From: Parvibaculum sedimenti
GTDB lineage: Bacteria; Pseudomonadota; Alphaproteobacteria; Parvibaculales; Parvibaculaceae
DNA length: 61,976 nucleotides
NCBI RefSeq assembly: GCF_009184905.1
Contig: NZ_WESC01000020.1
Span: 1-61,976, forward strand
Direction: 5' to 3'
The notes beneath the pieces were generated by a model. That model saw only the letters and a program-made list of their open reading frames with translations, was not told where the DNA came from and made no database searches. Position 1 is the first letter of the stretch; each line of letters begins with the position of its first letter. This document shows positions 45,819 through 54,427 of the stretch, in pieces. The position numbers and the translations under genes are program-made.

Positions 45819-45860
45819 CTAGAAAGCGTATGACGTCGCCATCGAGACAAATGCCTTGTT
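45819..45860 (-). pseudogene. Relic 3' end of a DUF1302 gene (14 codons)
   Basis: On the minus strand 45860-45819 reads NKAFVSMATSYAF-stop, clearly homologous to the DKDFVSLTASYAF-stop end of the second DUF1302 protein. It lies beyond the proper stop of the first DUF1302 gene (45885), whose own tail (DKDFASASFSFTF) differs. An in-frame TAG lies immediately upstream, so this is a leftover fragment. It is continuous with a downstream region also shared with the second copy, implying a recombined or lost third paralogue. Confidence 0.7.
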
Positions 45861-45884
45861 CTATATGCGGGCCGGAATCGGTGC

Positions 45885-47918
45885 TCAGAAGGTGAAAGAG
45901 AAGGAGGCGCTGGCGAAATCCTTATCCGCCATCGCATTTCTGTAGCGATTGCCGAAGCTCGACGCGTAATCGAAGCTGAGCTTGTAGGTCGACTGGTAGT
46001 CGAAATCGACGCCGAGACCGACGGTCTTCACGCCTTCGACGAAGCCGGGGCCGATCGGACCAGCCGAGTAGCCCTTCACGTCATGCGCGAAGAATATGCG
46101 AGGCGTCGCCGTTACGGCAGTGTCCATGAAGCTGTGGTACTGCATCATCGCCATCAGGCGATAACCCCAGGAGAAAGTCGTCGCATATTGCGGCGCAATG
46201 GTGCAGGGGCCGGTGATATGGCAAGGATCGCCGAAGTTTGCAGCCATGCCCGCATTTGCGTTCGCCAGACCCGAGCGCGGAATCATGAAGTGATTGTTGT
46301 TGGCATCCGGCAGATACTGGAGACCAGCATTCATGACGAGGATCAGAAGATCGCCATGCGCCGCTTCCACCAGCCAGTTTGAAGGCGTGAATGTGCTGAG
46401 TGTATAGCCCTGCGCATGGAGAGCCCGTGTCCGCATATAGCCGGGAATTACATCGCCGGGATTGACGTGCGGGCCGTCATAGTAAGATGTTTCGCCGGGG
46501 GCGGGCGTAAAGCCGAAATTGCCGACGTCGACACCCTGCAGATAGGTCGTGTCGAGCTGGAAGGGCATGTTGCTGTAGTAGGCAACTTCACCGGAAAGGG
46601 CTGTGCCGTTCATCACGTCAGCAAGCGTCGTATTGAAGCTTGCGCCGAAAACATGAATATTCTCCGGGTACTGAGCGACAAGCGTCTTTCCGCTGTCACG
46701 AGCGGCCTGACCGAAGAGCGCGGCGCAGAGCGGAATTGGCTGGCCACCTTCGTCCGGAGAGACGATCGGAAGAGGAGTCGTGCAGATGGACGAACTGAGC
46801 ATTCCGGGGATCGCCGAAAGCGCAGCCAGGGCCGTGTAGCCGAGGCCCGACAATTTGTCCGCGGTAAAGGTGCCGATCGGCAGCTTGTCGTGGAAATTGA
46901 CGAAATAGGTGGCGAGTTCCGTGCCGTCGTTGAGCCAATCGGCCATATACCGGAGTGCAGCGCCCCACTGGCCTTGCTCGCGCGCGTTTTGCGACGCAGC
47001 CCGCGGAATGAAGAGGGCATCGTTAAGGTTGGTTGTGCTGCGCGGCGTCCCGTCGGGATTGGTGTAGAATTCGCCGTTGCTCAGCGCGTAGGCGCAGCCG
47101 TCGGCAAGTGCGTCGCTTGGCGCGAAGAAAGTCCCGCAAGGCGGCAGCGGGGACTTGTCCCATTCGAGAATGTACATGCCCTCGAAGGTAAAGTTTGCCG
47201 GAAGGCCAAGACTTACATAGGCGGTGTTCTGGGGCAGGAACACTTCCTTGAGTTCGGTGCCCGGCTTCGTGTAGGCGGCGACATCGAGCGGTAGGTAAGA
47301 CGAGATGCCTCCGGGGATGAAGGTGCTTTCGCCCCAGTTCACCGCCTGGCGGCCCAGGCGCACGTTGAGCGGCAGATCGTCAAAGACGGTGAAGTTGCCA
47401 TAGGCAAAGGCGTCCAGCAGTTTGAGTTGCCGCAACTCGCGGTTATAGGCGTCATCGCCCCTGTAGTAGTCCTGCATCGGGCGCCGTTGGTCGCTCGGTG
47501 CATGCACTGGTCCATAGCTCCCGCTACCGTCGCCGAGCTTGTAGGCCGCGGGATCCCAAAAGGCCTTGGCGCGCACGAAGGCGCCGTAGTTCTGCCACTT
47601 GGCGCCCAGTTCCGAGATGATCTTCAGCGGCGCGGCGATGAGCTCGCCGCGTTCGACATTGACATCGCCATCGTCGGAATTGACGTCCCAGTGCGCGCCA
47701 TTCGAGCTGGCGCAGCCGCCATTATAGACCGAGATGTGATCGCACGATTGAGCGGAGGTACGGATGCTTGCAGATGCGGAGACGGTGTTGTCAAAGGTGA
47801 AGTCAACGCCGCCGAAGTGATATTCCTCGGCGAGCGCCGGCGTCGCCAGAAGTGCGACGCCTAGAAATAGAAGTTGAGGCCTCAACCACCTCTTAAATCG
47901 ATCAACGCCGAACCGCAT
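45885..47918 (-). CDS. DUF1302 family putative outer-membrane protein, copy 1
   Basis: This 677-residue protein has a signal peptide (1-30, ending TPALA-EE). The mature part is rich in alternating beta strands and ends in a terminal Phe (SFSFTF), as outer-membrane barrels do. Shared with copy 2 are DDGDVNVERGEL, RQAVNWGESTFI, QYPENIHVFGASFNTT, the VAYYSNMPFQLDTT/LAYYSNMPFQVDIT segment and YSAGPIGPGFVEG. DUF1302 proteins occur in proteobacteria that degrade lipids, steroids and hydrocarbons, and a transport role is suspected but unproven. It is divergent from an AraC-type regulator with a candidate operator at 48059-48096. Confidence 0.85.
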   Translation of the reverse strand: MRFGVDRFKRWLRPQLLFLGVALLATPALAEEYHFGGVDFTFDNTVSASASIRTSAQSCDHISVYNGGCASSNGAHWDVNSDDGDVNVERGELIAAPLKIISELGAKWQNYGAFVRAKAFWDPAAYKLGDGSGSYGPVHAPSDQRRPMQDYYRGDDAYNRELRQLKLLDAFAYGNFTVFDDLPLNVRLGRQAVNWGESTFIPGGISSYLPLDVAAYTKPGTELKEVFLPQNTAYVSLGLPANFTFEGMYILEWDKSPLPPCGTFFAPSDALADGCAYALSNGEFYTNPDGTPRSTTNLNDALFIPRAASQNAREQGQWGAALRYMADWLNDGTELATYFVNFHDKLPIGTFTADKLSGLGYTALAALSAIPGMLSSSICTTPLPIVSPDEGGQPIPLCAALFGQAARDSGKTLVAQYPENIHVFGASFNTTLADVMNGTALSGEVAYYSNMPFQLDTTYLQGVDVGNFGFTPAPGETSYYDGPHVNPGDVIPGYMRTRALHAQGYTLSTFTPSNWLVEAAHGDLLILVMNAGLQYLPDANNNHFMIPRSGLANANAGMAANFGDPCHITGPCTIAPQYATTFSWGYRLMAMMQYHSFMDTAVTATPRIFFAHDVKGYSAGPIGPGFVEGVKTVGLGVDFDYQSTYKLSFDYASSFGNRYRNAMADKDFASASFSFTF

Positions 47919-48058
47919 GTCTCGTCCCTCCGCGATTTATGTGCATTTTCGCGCCCGCGCTGCCGATCTTTTTTTTGGCGTTCTCTGCATCAAGACAAAC
48001 GTCCGCATGCCAACAGTGGCGGGCGACACATTTCAGAAATATTTTCCAGTGAGGTGGA

Positions 48059-48096
48059 GGTCAGATGTGGCCAATGCGGAGGTCCGATGTGGACGG
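48059..48096. promoter_or_regulatory. Four-half-site direct-repeat operator, DUF1302/AraC module 1
   Basis: The half-sites GGTCAG (48059), GGCCAA (48069), GGTCCG (48081) and GGACGG (48091) are spaced 10, 12 and 10 bp. They form two 16 bp units 22 bp apart (GGTC-rich). The site lies 140 bp before the DUF1302 start in the 333 bp divergent gap and 155 bp before the regulator start. It has the same geometry as the site at 51563-51600. Tandem direct repeats about two helical turns apart are typical AraC-family targets. Confidence 0.6.
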
Positions 48097-48251
48097 CGCA
48101 TCAAAGTCGAAACGCGCGACAATTTTTTACAAAAGTGCAACCAGTGCCCCGGCGGCGTGCATGTACATTTCTTCAGGTGGCGCCGACGGCGCATGAGGAG
48201 GGAGCCGGGCGAAATGTCGCGCGGCCGGATGGGGGCGCTTGTGGACGTATA

Positions 48252-49280
48252 ATGAAAGTCCAGACCGCTTACATATTCGCGCTTGCCCGCGCGCTTCGTG
48301 AGAGCGGGGTAGCACTCTCAAGCTTGGGGCATACGGATAGGCCGCTCGACGAGAACGAGTTCTATCGGCTTTGCGGCGAGGCGGTGATGCATGCGCAGGA
48401 TGCGACGCTCGCCCTGCGGTTCGGGTCGTCCCTGCATGTCGCCTCCCATGGCGTCCTCGGCTGCGGTCTGATGAGTTGCTCCACGCTTCGCCAGGCTGCG
48501 GAGTTTCTGGTGCAGCATAATCCGGTGCGTTCAGCGCGGGCCCATATCCGGTTTATGGTCGACCAACGCGAGGCGACGCTCGCCATGACCCCCGCCATCG
48601 ACATGGTCGACCCGACGAACTTTTTGACGGAGGCATTTTTTGCGGCTGCTGTAACGGCCATATCCGAACTCGTCGGCGCCGATCTCGATGGATGCAGGAT
48701 CGAGTTTTCATTCGAGCCGCGATTACCGGTTGACGTCTATCGACAATACCTGCGCATGCCTGTTGCCTTTGGCAAGGCCGCCAACCGTCTTGTCGGGCCG
48801 CGCAGCATGGCCGATGCGCCGCTGGCCGCCGCGCAAAATGTGGCGGCAGAGATATATGTCAGGCAATGCGGCGAGTTGCTGCGAATGCGGCATGTGGCAC
48901 TGAGCTATGCGTCCGAGGTGCGTCGTGTCTTGATGAGCGCAAGGGGACGCATTCCGAGCGAATATGACGTGGCGCGGGAACTCAATGTGAGTGGCAGGAC
49001 GCTGCGCCGCCGGCTTCTATGCGAGGGCCATTCCTTTCAGGACATCCTGGACGATGTGAGGAACAATCTGGCCAAGACCTATCTCGGACAGACCGGGCTC
49101 AACGTCGCGGAGGTTGGCGTTCTGCTCGGCTTTGAAGACGCAGCCAATTTTCGCCGGGCTTTCCGGCGCTGGAACGGCTGTTCGCCTCAGCATTTCCGGG
49201 AGGTGGCAGGAGGGAGTATCCGACTGTCTGATGCTCGGGCTTTAGTTGCAAAGGGCAGCAGATCGCAGGTCTTGCGCTGA
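48252..49280 (+). CDS. AraC-family transcriptional regulator (OruR/ArgR-like), copy 1
   Basis: This 342-residue regulator has an N-terminal AraC-binding domain of the PF12625 type (~15-200), with SSLHVASHGVLGCGLMSCSTL. The C-terminal double HTH (~235-330) has first-helix region RIPSEYDVARELNVSGRTLRRRL and the second HTH signature VGVLLGFEDAANFRRAFRRWNG. This class senses ligands such as amino acids or fatty acids. It is divergent from DUF1302 copy 1 and a close paralogue of the regulator at 51604. The start at 48252 aligns with that paralogue's N-terminus. No Shine-Dalgarno sequence is obvious. Confidence 0.9.
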   Translation: MKVQTAYIFALARALRESGVALSSLGHTDRPLDENEFYRLCGEAVMHAQDATLALRFGSSLHVASHGVLGCGLMSCSTLRQAAEFLVQHNPVRSARAHIRFMVDQREATLAMTPAIDMVDPTNFLTEAFFAAAVTAISELVGADLDGCRIEFSFEPRLPVDVYRQYLRMPVAFGKAANRLVGPRSMADAPLAAAQNVAAEIYVRQCGELLRMRHVALSYASEVRRVLMSARGRIPSEYDVARELNVSGRTLRRRLLCEGHSFQDILDDVRNNLAKTYLGQTGLNVAEVGVLLGFEDAANFRRAFRRWNGCSPQHFREVAGGSIRLSDARALVAKGSRSQVLR

Positions 49281-49290
49281 TCGCGCTACC

Positions 49291-49327
49291 GAAAAAGATG
49301 CCCGGCTGGCGAGGAGACCAGCCGGGC
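49291..49327 (-). terminator. Rho-independent terminator after the second DUF1302 gene
   Basis: On the minus strand the stem GCCCGGCTGG/CCAGCCGGGC (49300-49327, 8-base loop) is followed by ATCTTTTTC. It lies 30 bases after the DUF1302 stop and 11 bases after the convergent regulator's stop. Confidence 0.8.
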
Positions 49328-49357
49328 CTGAGGGACGACTTACGCTCGAGTCAGCGG

Positions 49358-51415
49358 TTAAAAAGCGTATGACGCCGTCAAAGAGACAAAGTCCTTGTCG
49401 TAATTCGCATTGCGATAGGGATTGCCCATATAGGTTGTGTAGGAGAGCCCGAGGTTGTAGCGGCTCTGATATTTCGCATCGATGCCGAGGGTGAGCGACT
49501 TGGTACCCTCGACGAAGCCCGGGCCGATGGGGCCGGCCGAATAGCCGGACACGTCGTGATACCAGATGATTTTCGGTGCGAGGGTCCAGGCTGTTCCGAA
49601 GGCGCTGTCGAAGTTTTCGAAGCCGTAGAGCCGGTATCCCCACGAGAAGGCGGAGGCATATTGCGCCTGAATGTGGCAGGTGCCCGCCGCAATGCAGGGG
49701 TCGCCCACGGCCGCCGCCAACCCGGAATTCGCATGCGTTGCAAACGACATGGGAATGGCAAAGCGGTTCCCGTCGGCATCGGGCAGATACTGGAAGCCGA
49801 AATTCGAGACGAGCGCCATAAGGTCGCCACCCGTCATGTTCACGAACCAGTTCGATGGCGTGAGCGTTGAGAGCGTGTAGATCTGCCCGACCATCGCCTT
49901 GGTGCGTCGATAGCCCTGAATAACCTGGCCGGGGGCGACCATTGGGCCGGTATAGATCGGTGCTTCGCCCGGCTGGGCCTCGAACCCGGCGTTAACCGCG
50001 TCCACGCCCTGAAGCTCGGTGATATCGACCTGAAAAGGCATGTTGCTGTAATAGGCGAGTTCGCCGGAAAGGGCGGTGCCATCGCCAATGATCGGGATGG
50101 TCGTGTTGAAGCTCGCGCCCAGCATGTGGATGTTTTCCGGGTACTGAGCGAGGACAGTCTTGTTGCTTAGCATCGCGGCGGCTCCCATGTACGCCTGGCA
50201 GGCGGTGATGGGCTGTCCAACCGGATCTATAAAGGCCGGCGTCGCGCAGTCTGGACTGTTCAGGTTATGGTTGTAGGCGTCGAGTACGAAGACGTCGAGG
50301 CCCTCAGCTGTGTCGGCCGTGAACGTCGCGATCGGCAGCTTGGAGTGAAAATTTACGAAGTAGAGGCCCATTTCGGTGCCGTCATTCAGCCAGTCGGCAT
50401 AATACCGTGTGGCCATGCCCCATTGTCCGCTATTGCGGGCTTCCTGCGAGGGGGATCTGTGAACGAGAACCGCAAGGGAGTTGAACTCGGGAGTGAAGGG
50501 AAAGAGCGGTACCGGGCCCTTGCTGCCATCGGCATTTGAGTAGTATTCCCCGCGCAACATTCCGTAGGCGCAGCCATCGCCCAGCGTGTCGCTCACCCCA
50601 AACAGACTGCCGCAGGCCGGCAGCACGGACTTCTCCCATTCCATGATATACATGGCTTCAAAGGTGAAGTTGTTGGGCAAACCGAGGCTCATATAGGCCG
50701 TGTTCTGCGGCAGGAACACTTCCTTAAGCTCCGTGCCCGGCTGATAGAGCGCGCTGACGTCAATGGGCAGAAATGAAGAGATTCCGCCCTGAATGAATGT
50801 GCTCTCGCCCCAGTTGACCGCCTGCCGTCCGACGCGGACGTTGAGCGGAAGGTCGCCGAGATCGAAGTTACCATATGCGTAAGCGTCGAGGAGTTTCAGG
50901 CCGCGAAGCTGACGCATATAGGCATCGTCGCCGCGCAGCGCGTCTTTGAGAGGGCGACGCTGAGGAGGTGCCTCGGGTGCACCAAGGTAAGCGTTCGCGA
51001 GCGGGCCGTAATTGCCGTCCCCGTCTCCCAGATTGCGGGCCACGGGATCGTAGTAAGCCTTGCCGCGGACGAAGAGTCCGTAGTTCTGATATTTGGCGTC
51101 GAGTTCCGAGACGACCTTGATCGGGGCGGAGAAAAGCTCCCCTCGCTCGACGTTGACGTCGCCGTCGTCATTGTTAACGTCTGCGGTTCGGCCTGCGGAG
51201 TCCGTGCAGCCCTTGTTGTAAATTGAAATATGAGTGCAATTCTGCGCCGCAACGCGCATACCGGCAGAAGCAGAGATTGTCGTATCGATATGAGCCTCAA
51301 TCTCCCCGAACTTCAGTTCGACGGCGAAAGCGGGCGTCGCCGCGAAAATGGCGACGATTGCAGCAGCTACCGGGCCCCGATACCGAAGTATCGGAGAAAC
51401 TATGTTGAAAGACAT
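49358..51415 (-). CDS. DUF1302 family putative outer-membrane protein, copy 2
   Basis: This 685-residue paralogue of the protein at 45885-47918 has a signal peptide (1-31, ending TPAFA-VE). It shares extensive motifs such as DDGDVNVERGELFSAPIKV, RVGRQAVNWGESTFIQGGIS, VFLPQNTAYMSLGLP and QYPENIHMLGASFNTT, and ends in the barrel-like LTASYAF. The start at 51415 (MSFNIVSPIL) is preceded by GGGGGG. An upstream extension to 51568 would run across the operator region. It is divergent from the second AraC-type regulator. Probable outer-membrane location and ligand transport are inferred. The DUF1329 partner often found with DUF1302 genes is not in this window. Confidence 0.86.
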   Translation of the reverse strand: MSFNIVSPILRYRGPVAAAIVAIFAATPAFAVELKFGEIEAHIDTTISASAGMRVAAQNCTHISIYNKGCTDSAGRTADVNNDDGDVNVERGELFSAPIKVVSELDAKYQNYGLFVRGKAYYDPVARNLGDGDGNYGPLANAYLGAPEAPPQRRPLKDALRGDDAYMRQLRGLKLLDAYAYGNFDLGDLPLNVRVGRQAVNWGESTFIQGGISSFLPIDVSALYQPGTELKEVFLPQNTAYMSLGLPNNFTFEAMYIMEWEKSVLPACGSLFGVSDTLGDGCAYGMLRGEYYSNADGSKGPVPLFPFTPEFNSLAVLVHRSPSQEARNSGQWGMATRYYADWLNDGTEMGLYFVNFHSKLPIATFTADTAEGLDVFVLDAYNHNLNSPDCATPAFIDPVGQPITACQAYMGAAAMLSNKTVLAQYPENIHMLGASFNTTIPIIGDGTALSGELAYYSNMPFQVDITELQGVDAVNAGFEAQPGEAPIYTGPMVAPGQVIQGYRRTKAMVGQIYTLSTLTPSNWFVNMTGGDLMALVSNFGFQYLPDADGNRFAIPMSFATHANSGLAAAVGDPCIAAGTCHIQAQYASAFSWGYRLYGFENFDSAFGTAWTLAPKIIWYHDVSGYSAGPIGPGFVEGTKSLTLGIDAKYQSRYNLGLSYTTYMGNPYRNANYDKDFVSLTASYAF

Positions 51416-51562
51416 GATGCCCCCCTCTTTCCCCTGACGGAGTTTCTGACTAGTTTGGCGTTTCCTCACGCAGTTTTTGCAAAGCGCTGGCCCCTCCCTG
51501 ATGCGATGGCCTCCCTGCTCAACAGCGCTATGTCTTTTCGAATAGGTGCGCTTTCGTATAAA

Positions 51563-51600
51563 GGTCACAAGCGGTCAACCAGAGGGTCACTTTCGGTCAC
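51563..51600. promoter_or_regulatory. Four-half-site direct-repeat operator, DUF1302/AraC module 2
   Basis: The half-sites GGTCAC (51563), GGTCAA (51573), GGTCAC (51585) and GGTCAC (51595) are spaced 10, 12 and 10 bp, giving two 16 bp units 22 bp apart. The last half-site ends three bases before the regulator start codon, and the first begins 147 bp before the DUF1302 start. Binding here could activate the DUF1302 gene and at the same time block the regulator gene. Confidence 0.68.
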
Positions 51601-51603
51601 AAA

Positions 51604-52617
51604 ATGCGTATTGAACCTGCTTATGTTTCGGCCTTTGCAAATGCGATACGCGAGTGTGGTTACGACCCCGCGCAGTTCGGGCTGAAACGCGAGGCCATTG
51701 TCGACGAGGACGAGATTTTCGATCTGTTTGTCCGTGTTCTGGCTGTGGTTGAAGACCCGACGATCGGGCTTCGTCTTGGTACGGCACTTCACATAGGGAC
51801 GCATGGCGTGCTGGGGCACGCGCTCATGAGCTGCCGGACGCTTCGGCAGGCGGCAGAGATCCTCGTTCGCCATAACCCTTTGCGTAGCCGTCGCGGCAGC
51901 GTCAGCCTTGCACTCACGCCCGATCATGCGATTCTGACCTTCACGCCGCCATTTCATGTTCCGGGCGCGCCCTGGTTCCTGCCAGAGGTGTTTCTTGCCG
52001 CGGGTGCGGCGGTGATTCGGCAGCTCTCGGGAACTGATCTTTCGAGCTGCAGTCTCGAATTCACACATCTTCCGCATATGGACGAGGAAAAATATCAGGA
52101 GATTCTCGGCCTGCCGGTTTTCTTCGGGCGAACGCAGAATCGGTTCATCGGGCCGCGGCCGGCAGTCGATTTTCCTCTGCCGACCGCGAATGATGCCGTC
52201 GCCGAGATGTACTTGCGGCAATGCAACAAGCTCCTGCGTGAGATGGACGCCGCGAGTGGCAGCGCCTCGGAGGTGCGTCACGTTCTTCTCAGTTCGCGTG
52301 GACGATTTCCCTCCGCCAGGGAGGTTGCCTCATCGCTCAACATGAGCGAGCGCACGCTGCGGCGGCGGCTCGATGAGGAGGCGACGTCGTTCATGCAGAT
52401 CGTGGACGATGTGCGCAATCACCTTGCCAAGCAGTATCTGAACGAGACGAAGCTCACCATTGCCGAGGTGGGCGAGCTTCTCGGCTTCGACGATGCTGCC
52501 AATTTCCGCCGCGCGTTCAAGCGCTGGAATGGATATCCGCCGCGAAGCATGCGAGAAGCGGATCAGCCGGATGCGCCTGAAGACGCCGCCGAAGCCGCGG
52601 CCAAGGCCGCCGATTGA
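51604..52617 (+). CDS. AraC-family transcriptional regulator (OruR/ArgR-like), copy 2
   Basis: This 337-residue paralogue of the regulator at 48252 has an N-terminal PF12625-type domain (TALHIGTHGVLGHALMSCRTL) and a C-terminal double HTH (REVASSLNMSERTLRRRL and VGELLGFDDAANFRRAFKRWNG). An acidic/Ala-rich tail (~320-337) is unique to this copy. No Shine-Dalgarno sequence precedes the start. Instead a GGTCAC half-site abuts it, suggesting leaderless or weak initiation and autorepression. It is divergent from DUF1302 copy 2. The YaiI-like gene follows after 29 bases. Confidence 0.9.
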   Translation: MRIEPAYVSAFANAIRECGYDPAQFGLKREAIVDEDEIFDLFVRVLAVVEDPTIGLRLGTALHIGTHGVLGHALMSCRTLRQAAEILVRHNPLRSRRGSVSLALTPDHAILTFTPPFHVPGAPWFLPEVFLAAGAAVIRQLSGTDLSSCSLEFTHLPHMDEEKYQEILGLPVFFGRTQNRFIGPRPAVDFPLPTANDAVAEMYLRQCNKLLREMDAASGSASEVRHVLLSSRGRFPSAREVASSLNMSERTLRRRLDEEATSFMQIVDDVRNHLAKQYLNETKLTIAEVGELLGFDDAANFRRAFKRWNGYPPRSMREADQPDAPEDAAEAAAKAAD

Positions 52618-52646
52618 CACCCGGAGCTATCTTGTCCGAATCCGCT

Positions 52647-53096
52647 ATGCTTGAAATTTATGTCGATGCCGATGCTTGCCCGGTGAAGGATGAGGTTGTG
52701 CGCGTTGCAGAGCGCCACGGATTGCCGGTTTATATCGTCAGCAATAGTGGCATGCGGCCAAGTGGGCATCCGCTGGTGCGGCCCGTGGTGGTGGCCGAAG
52801 GGCCGGACGCGGCAGATGACTGGATCGTGGAGCACATCGCGCCCGGCGATATTTGCGTAACCTCCGATATTCCGCTTGCCGCGCGCTGTCTCAAGCAGGG
52901 GGGACAGGCGCTTCGGCCCGATGGCAGCCTCTTCACGGAGCAGAGCATCGGAATGGCGCTCGCCATGCGAGATCTGATGAAGAACCTGCGTGAGGCAGGC
53001 GACGTCAAGGGCAACAATGCGGCCTTCGGGAAGGCTGACCGCTCGCGCTTCCTGCGGGAGCTTGAGCAACTGATTCAGGCCGCGCGACGCCGTTGA
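52647..53096 (+). CDS. YaiI/YqxD (DUF188) family protein
   Basis: This 149-residue PIN-like small protein begins with the family signature MLEIYVDADACPVKDEV and carries DDWIVEHIAPGDICVTSDIPLA (quoted in part: GDICVTSDIPLAARC). It ends with FGKADRSRFLRELE, also conserved. Conserved Asp residues suggest a metal-dependent nuclease-like site, but no activity is established. The start at 52647 matches the family N-terminus. It shares direction with the upstream AraC gene. Its stop directly abuts the stop of the convergent Cache-domain gene. Confidence 0.9.
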   Translation: MLEIYVDADACPVKDEVVRVAERHGLPVYIVSNSGMRPSGHPLVRPVVVAEGPDAADDWIVEHIAPGDICVTSDIPLAARCLKQGGQALRPDGSLFTEQSIGMALAMRDLMKNLREAGDVKGNNAAFGKADRSRFLRELEQLIQAARRR

Positions 53097-53861
53097 TCAG
53101 CGGTCCTCCCGGGCGAGGACGAAGTGCCAGCCGAGAACTCCTGATGTTTCGAAAAGCGCCGTCCTTTTCTGTCCCCTGAATTCGTAGGAGACGGAGCCGC
53201 TAGGCGCTTTCAGGATGGTGTTGACGGCCGCCCCGAGCGACGGGGCGCCCATGTCGGAGGGAAACTCGAACATGCGCTCTGGATCCTTGTGGATGGCCGT
53301 CCGTCCGTCGGCGTCGAGCGCATAGAAAATGAGATTGTCGGGCATGTGGGTCTTCTCAGCTACCATTGCCGCGAGAAGGCGCGCCCGGATGGAGACGCCG
53401 ATGGCGGCGACGACCTTGCCGTCCCTGACCACAGGCGCAGCGACGATGATAGAGCGATGTCCGGTCGATTTGCTGATGACGAGTGTGCCTTCCACAGACT
53501 TATCTGCCAGCAACGCCGGGAAATAGGCGCGATCCTTCAGGCTCTCCTTGCTGAGATCGCCATCGACTGTGTAGTAGTGCCCATCCGGCATGGCATACCA
53601 GACAGCGGCTTCGGTCGTGACATCCCGCGCGAGCGACGCCAGCGCGGGCTTGATCCTTGCCCAATCGGCGCTTTGCGCGTCGGCTGTCGCGGCAAGGGCG
53701 CGCTCGGCAGCGAGTACACCGGAGAGGTGGTCTTCCGTCAGGGCGCGATAGGCGCTGAGCGCCACGCGCTCGTCGGCGGTGCAGTCGTCAGACGCCGCCA
53801 GGGCAGGGTTCACGGTCGCGGCAAAAAGCGCAAGCGCGGCAAGAAAGGATTTGATCATCAT
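53097..53861 (-). CDS. Secreted Cache-domain protein
   Basis: This 254-residue protein has a signal peptide (about 1-22, ending NPALA-AS). The rest is a single Cache-type sensor fold with PDGHYYTVDGDLSKESLKDR, the FPALLADKSVEGTLVISKSTG segment and APVVRDGKVVAAIGVSI. These are the blocks seen in extracellular sensor domains of chemoreceptors and kinases. No TM anchor or signalling output domain follows, so it is a free periplasmic Cache protein, perhaps a binding subunit for another receptor. It is divergent from a ModE-like regulator across ~170 bp, which suggests control by that regulator. Confidence 0.82.
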   Translation of the reverse strand: MMIKSFLAALALFAATVNPALAASDDCTADERVALSAYRALTEDHLSGVLAAERALAATADAQSADWARIKPALASLARDVTTEAAVWYAMPDGHYYTVDGDLSKESLKDRAYFPALLADKSVEGTLVISKSTGHRSIIVAAPVVRDGKVVAAIGVSIRARLLAAMVAEKTHMPDNLIFYALDADGRTAIHKDPERMFEFPSDMGAPSLGAAVNTILKAPSGSVSYEFRGQKRTALFETSGVLGWHFVLAREDR

Positions 53862-54031
53862 TGTTTCTCTCGTGTCGGAACGGAAGAAGACTGGCCTGTA
53901 AGGCGCCGGACTGGCCATGACCTTGATCAAAACGAGACAGGTAATCGACGCCCCGTGAGGCGCTCTCATCACCTAAACTTGCAACCTTCCGGCGGGCGGG
54001 CATCATGGACGCAGGTGAGTCGGGGGGGATC

Positions 54032-54427
54032 ATGCCGCGCAAGAGCAACGCAACACGGGCGGGAACGAAACAGTCGCTGCCGAAGGATGCAAGGCTGACG
54101 CTTCGGCTCGACTTTGAGGATATCGGTCGCCTCGGCCCCGGCAAGGTGCGGCTCCTCGAGTTGCTTGACGAACACGGATCGATCAGTGCAGCGGGGCGCG
54201 CCATGGACATGTCCTATCGCCGCGCCTGGCAGCTCATCGATGAACTCAACCGCACCTTCACCGACGATCTCGTGAAGACGCAGCAGGGCGGTGTGCGTGG
54301 CGGCGGGGCCGTTCTGACTCAGACGGGCAAGGATATTCTCCACGCCTATCGCGCGATCGAGAAGAAGGCCCTGAAGGCAGCCGCCGCTGAAATTGCGGTC
54401 ATCGCAAGGGCGCTCGCCAAACCCTGA
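54032..54427 (+). CDS. ModE-N-terminal-type winged-helix regulator
   Basis: This 131-residue protein has a LysR/ModE-like winged HTH (~25-110). HGSISAAGRAMDMSYRRAWQL is the recognition segment (quoted in part: AAGRAMDMSYRRAWQL). It is followed by QQGGVRGGGAVLTQTGKD, the wing typical of ModE N-terminal domains. The C-terminal molybdate-binding MOP domains are absent, so the signal it reads is unknown. The start at 54032 is chosen for the GGGGGGG run upstream. It is divergent from the Cache gene and its stop abuts that of the convergent thioesterase. Confidence 0.85.
   Translation: MPRKSNATRAGTKQSLPKDARLTLRLDFEDIGRLGPGKVRLLELLDEHGSISAAGRAMDMSYRRAWQLIDELNRTFTDDLVKTQQGGVRGGGAVLTQTGKDILHAYRAIEKKALKAAAAEIAVIARALAKP

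Noticed and set aside
46416-47294. Plus-strand frame of 292 codons inside DUF1302 copy 1
   Set aside because: It is antisense to a protein with a signal peptide and strong paralogy to copy 2.
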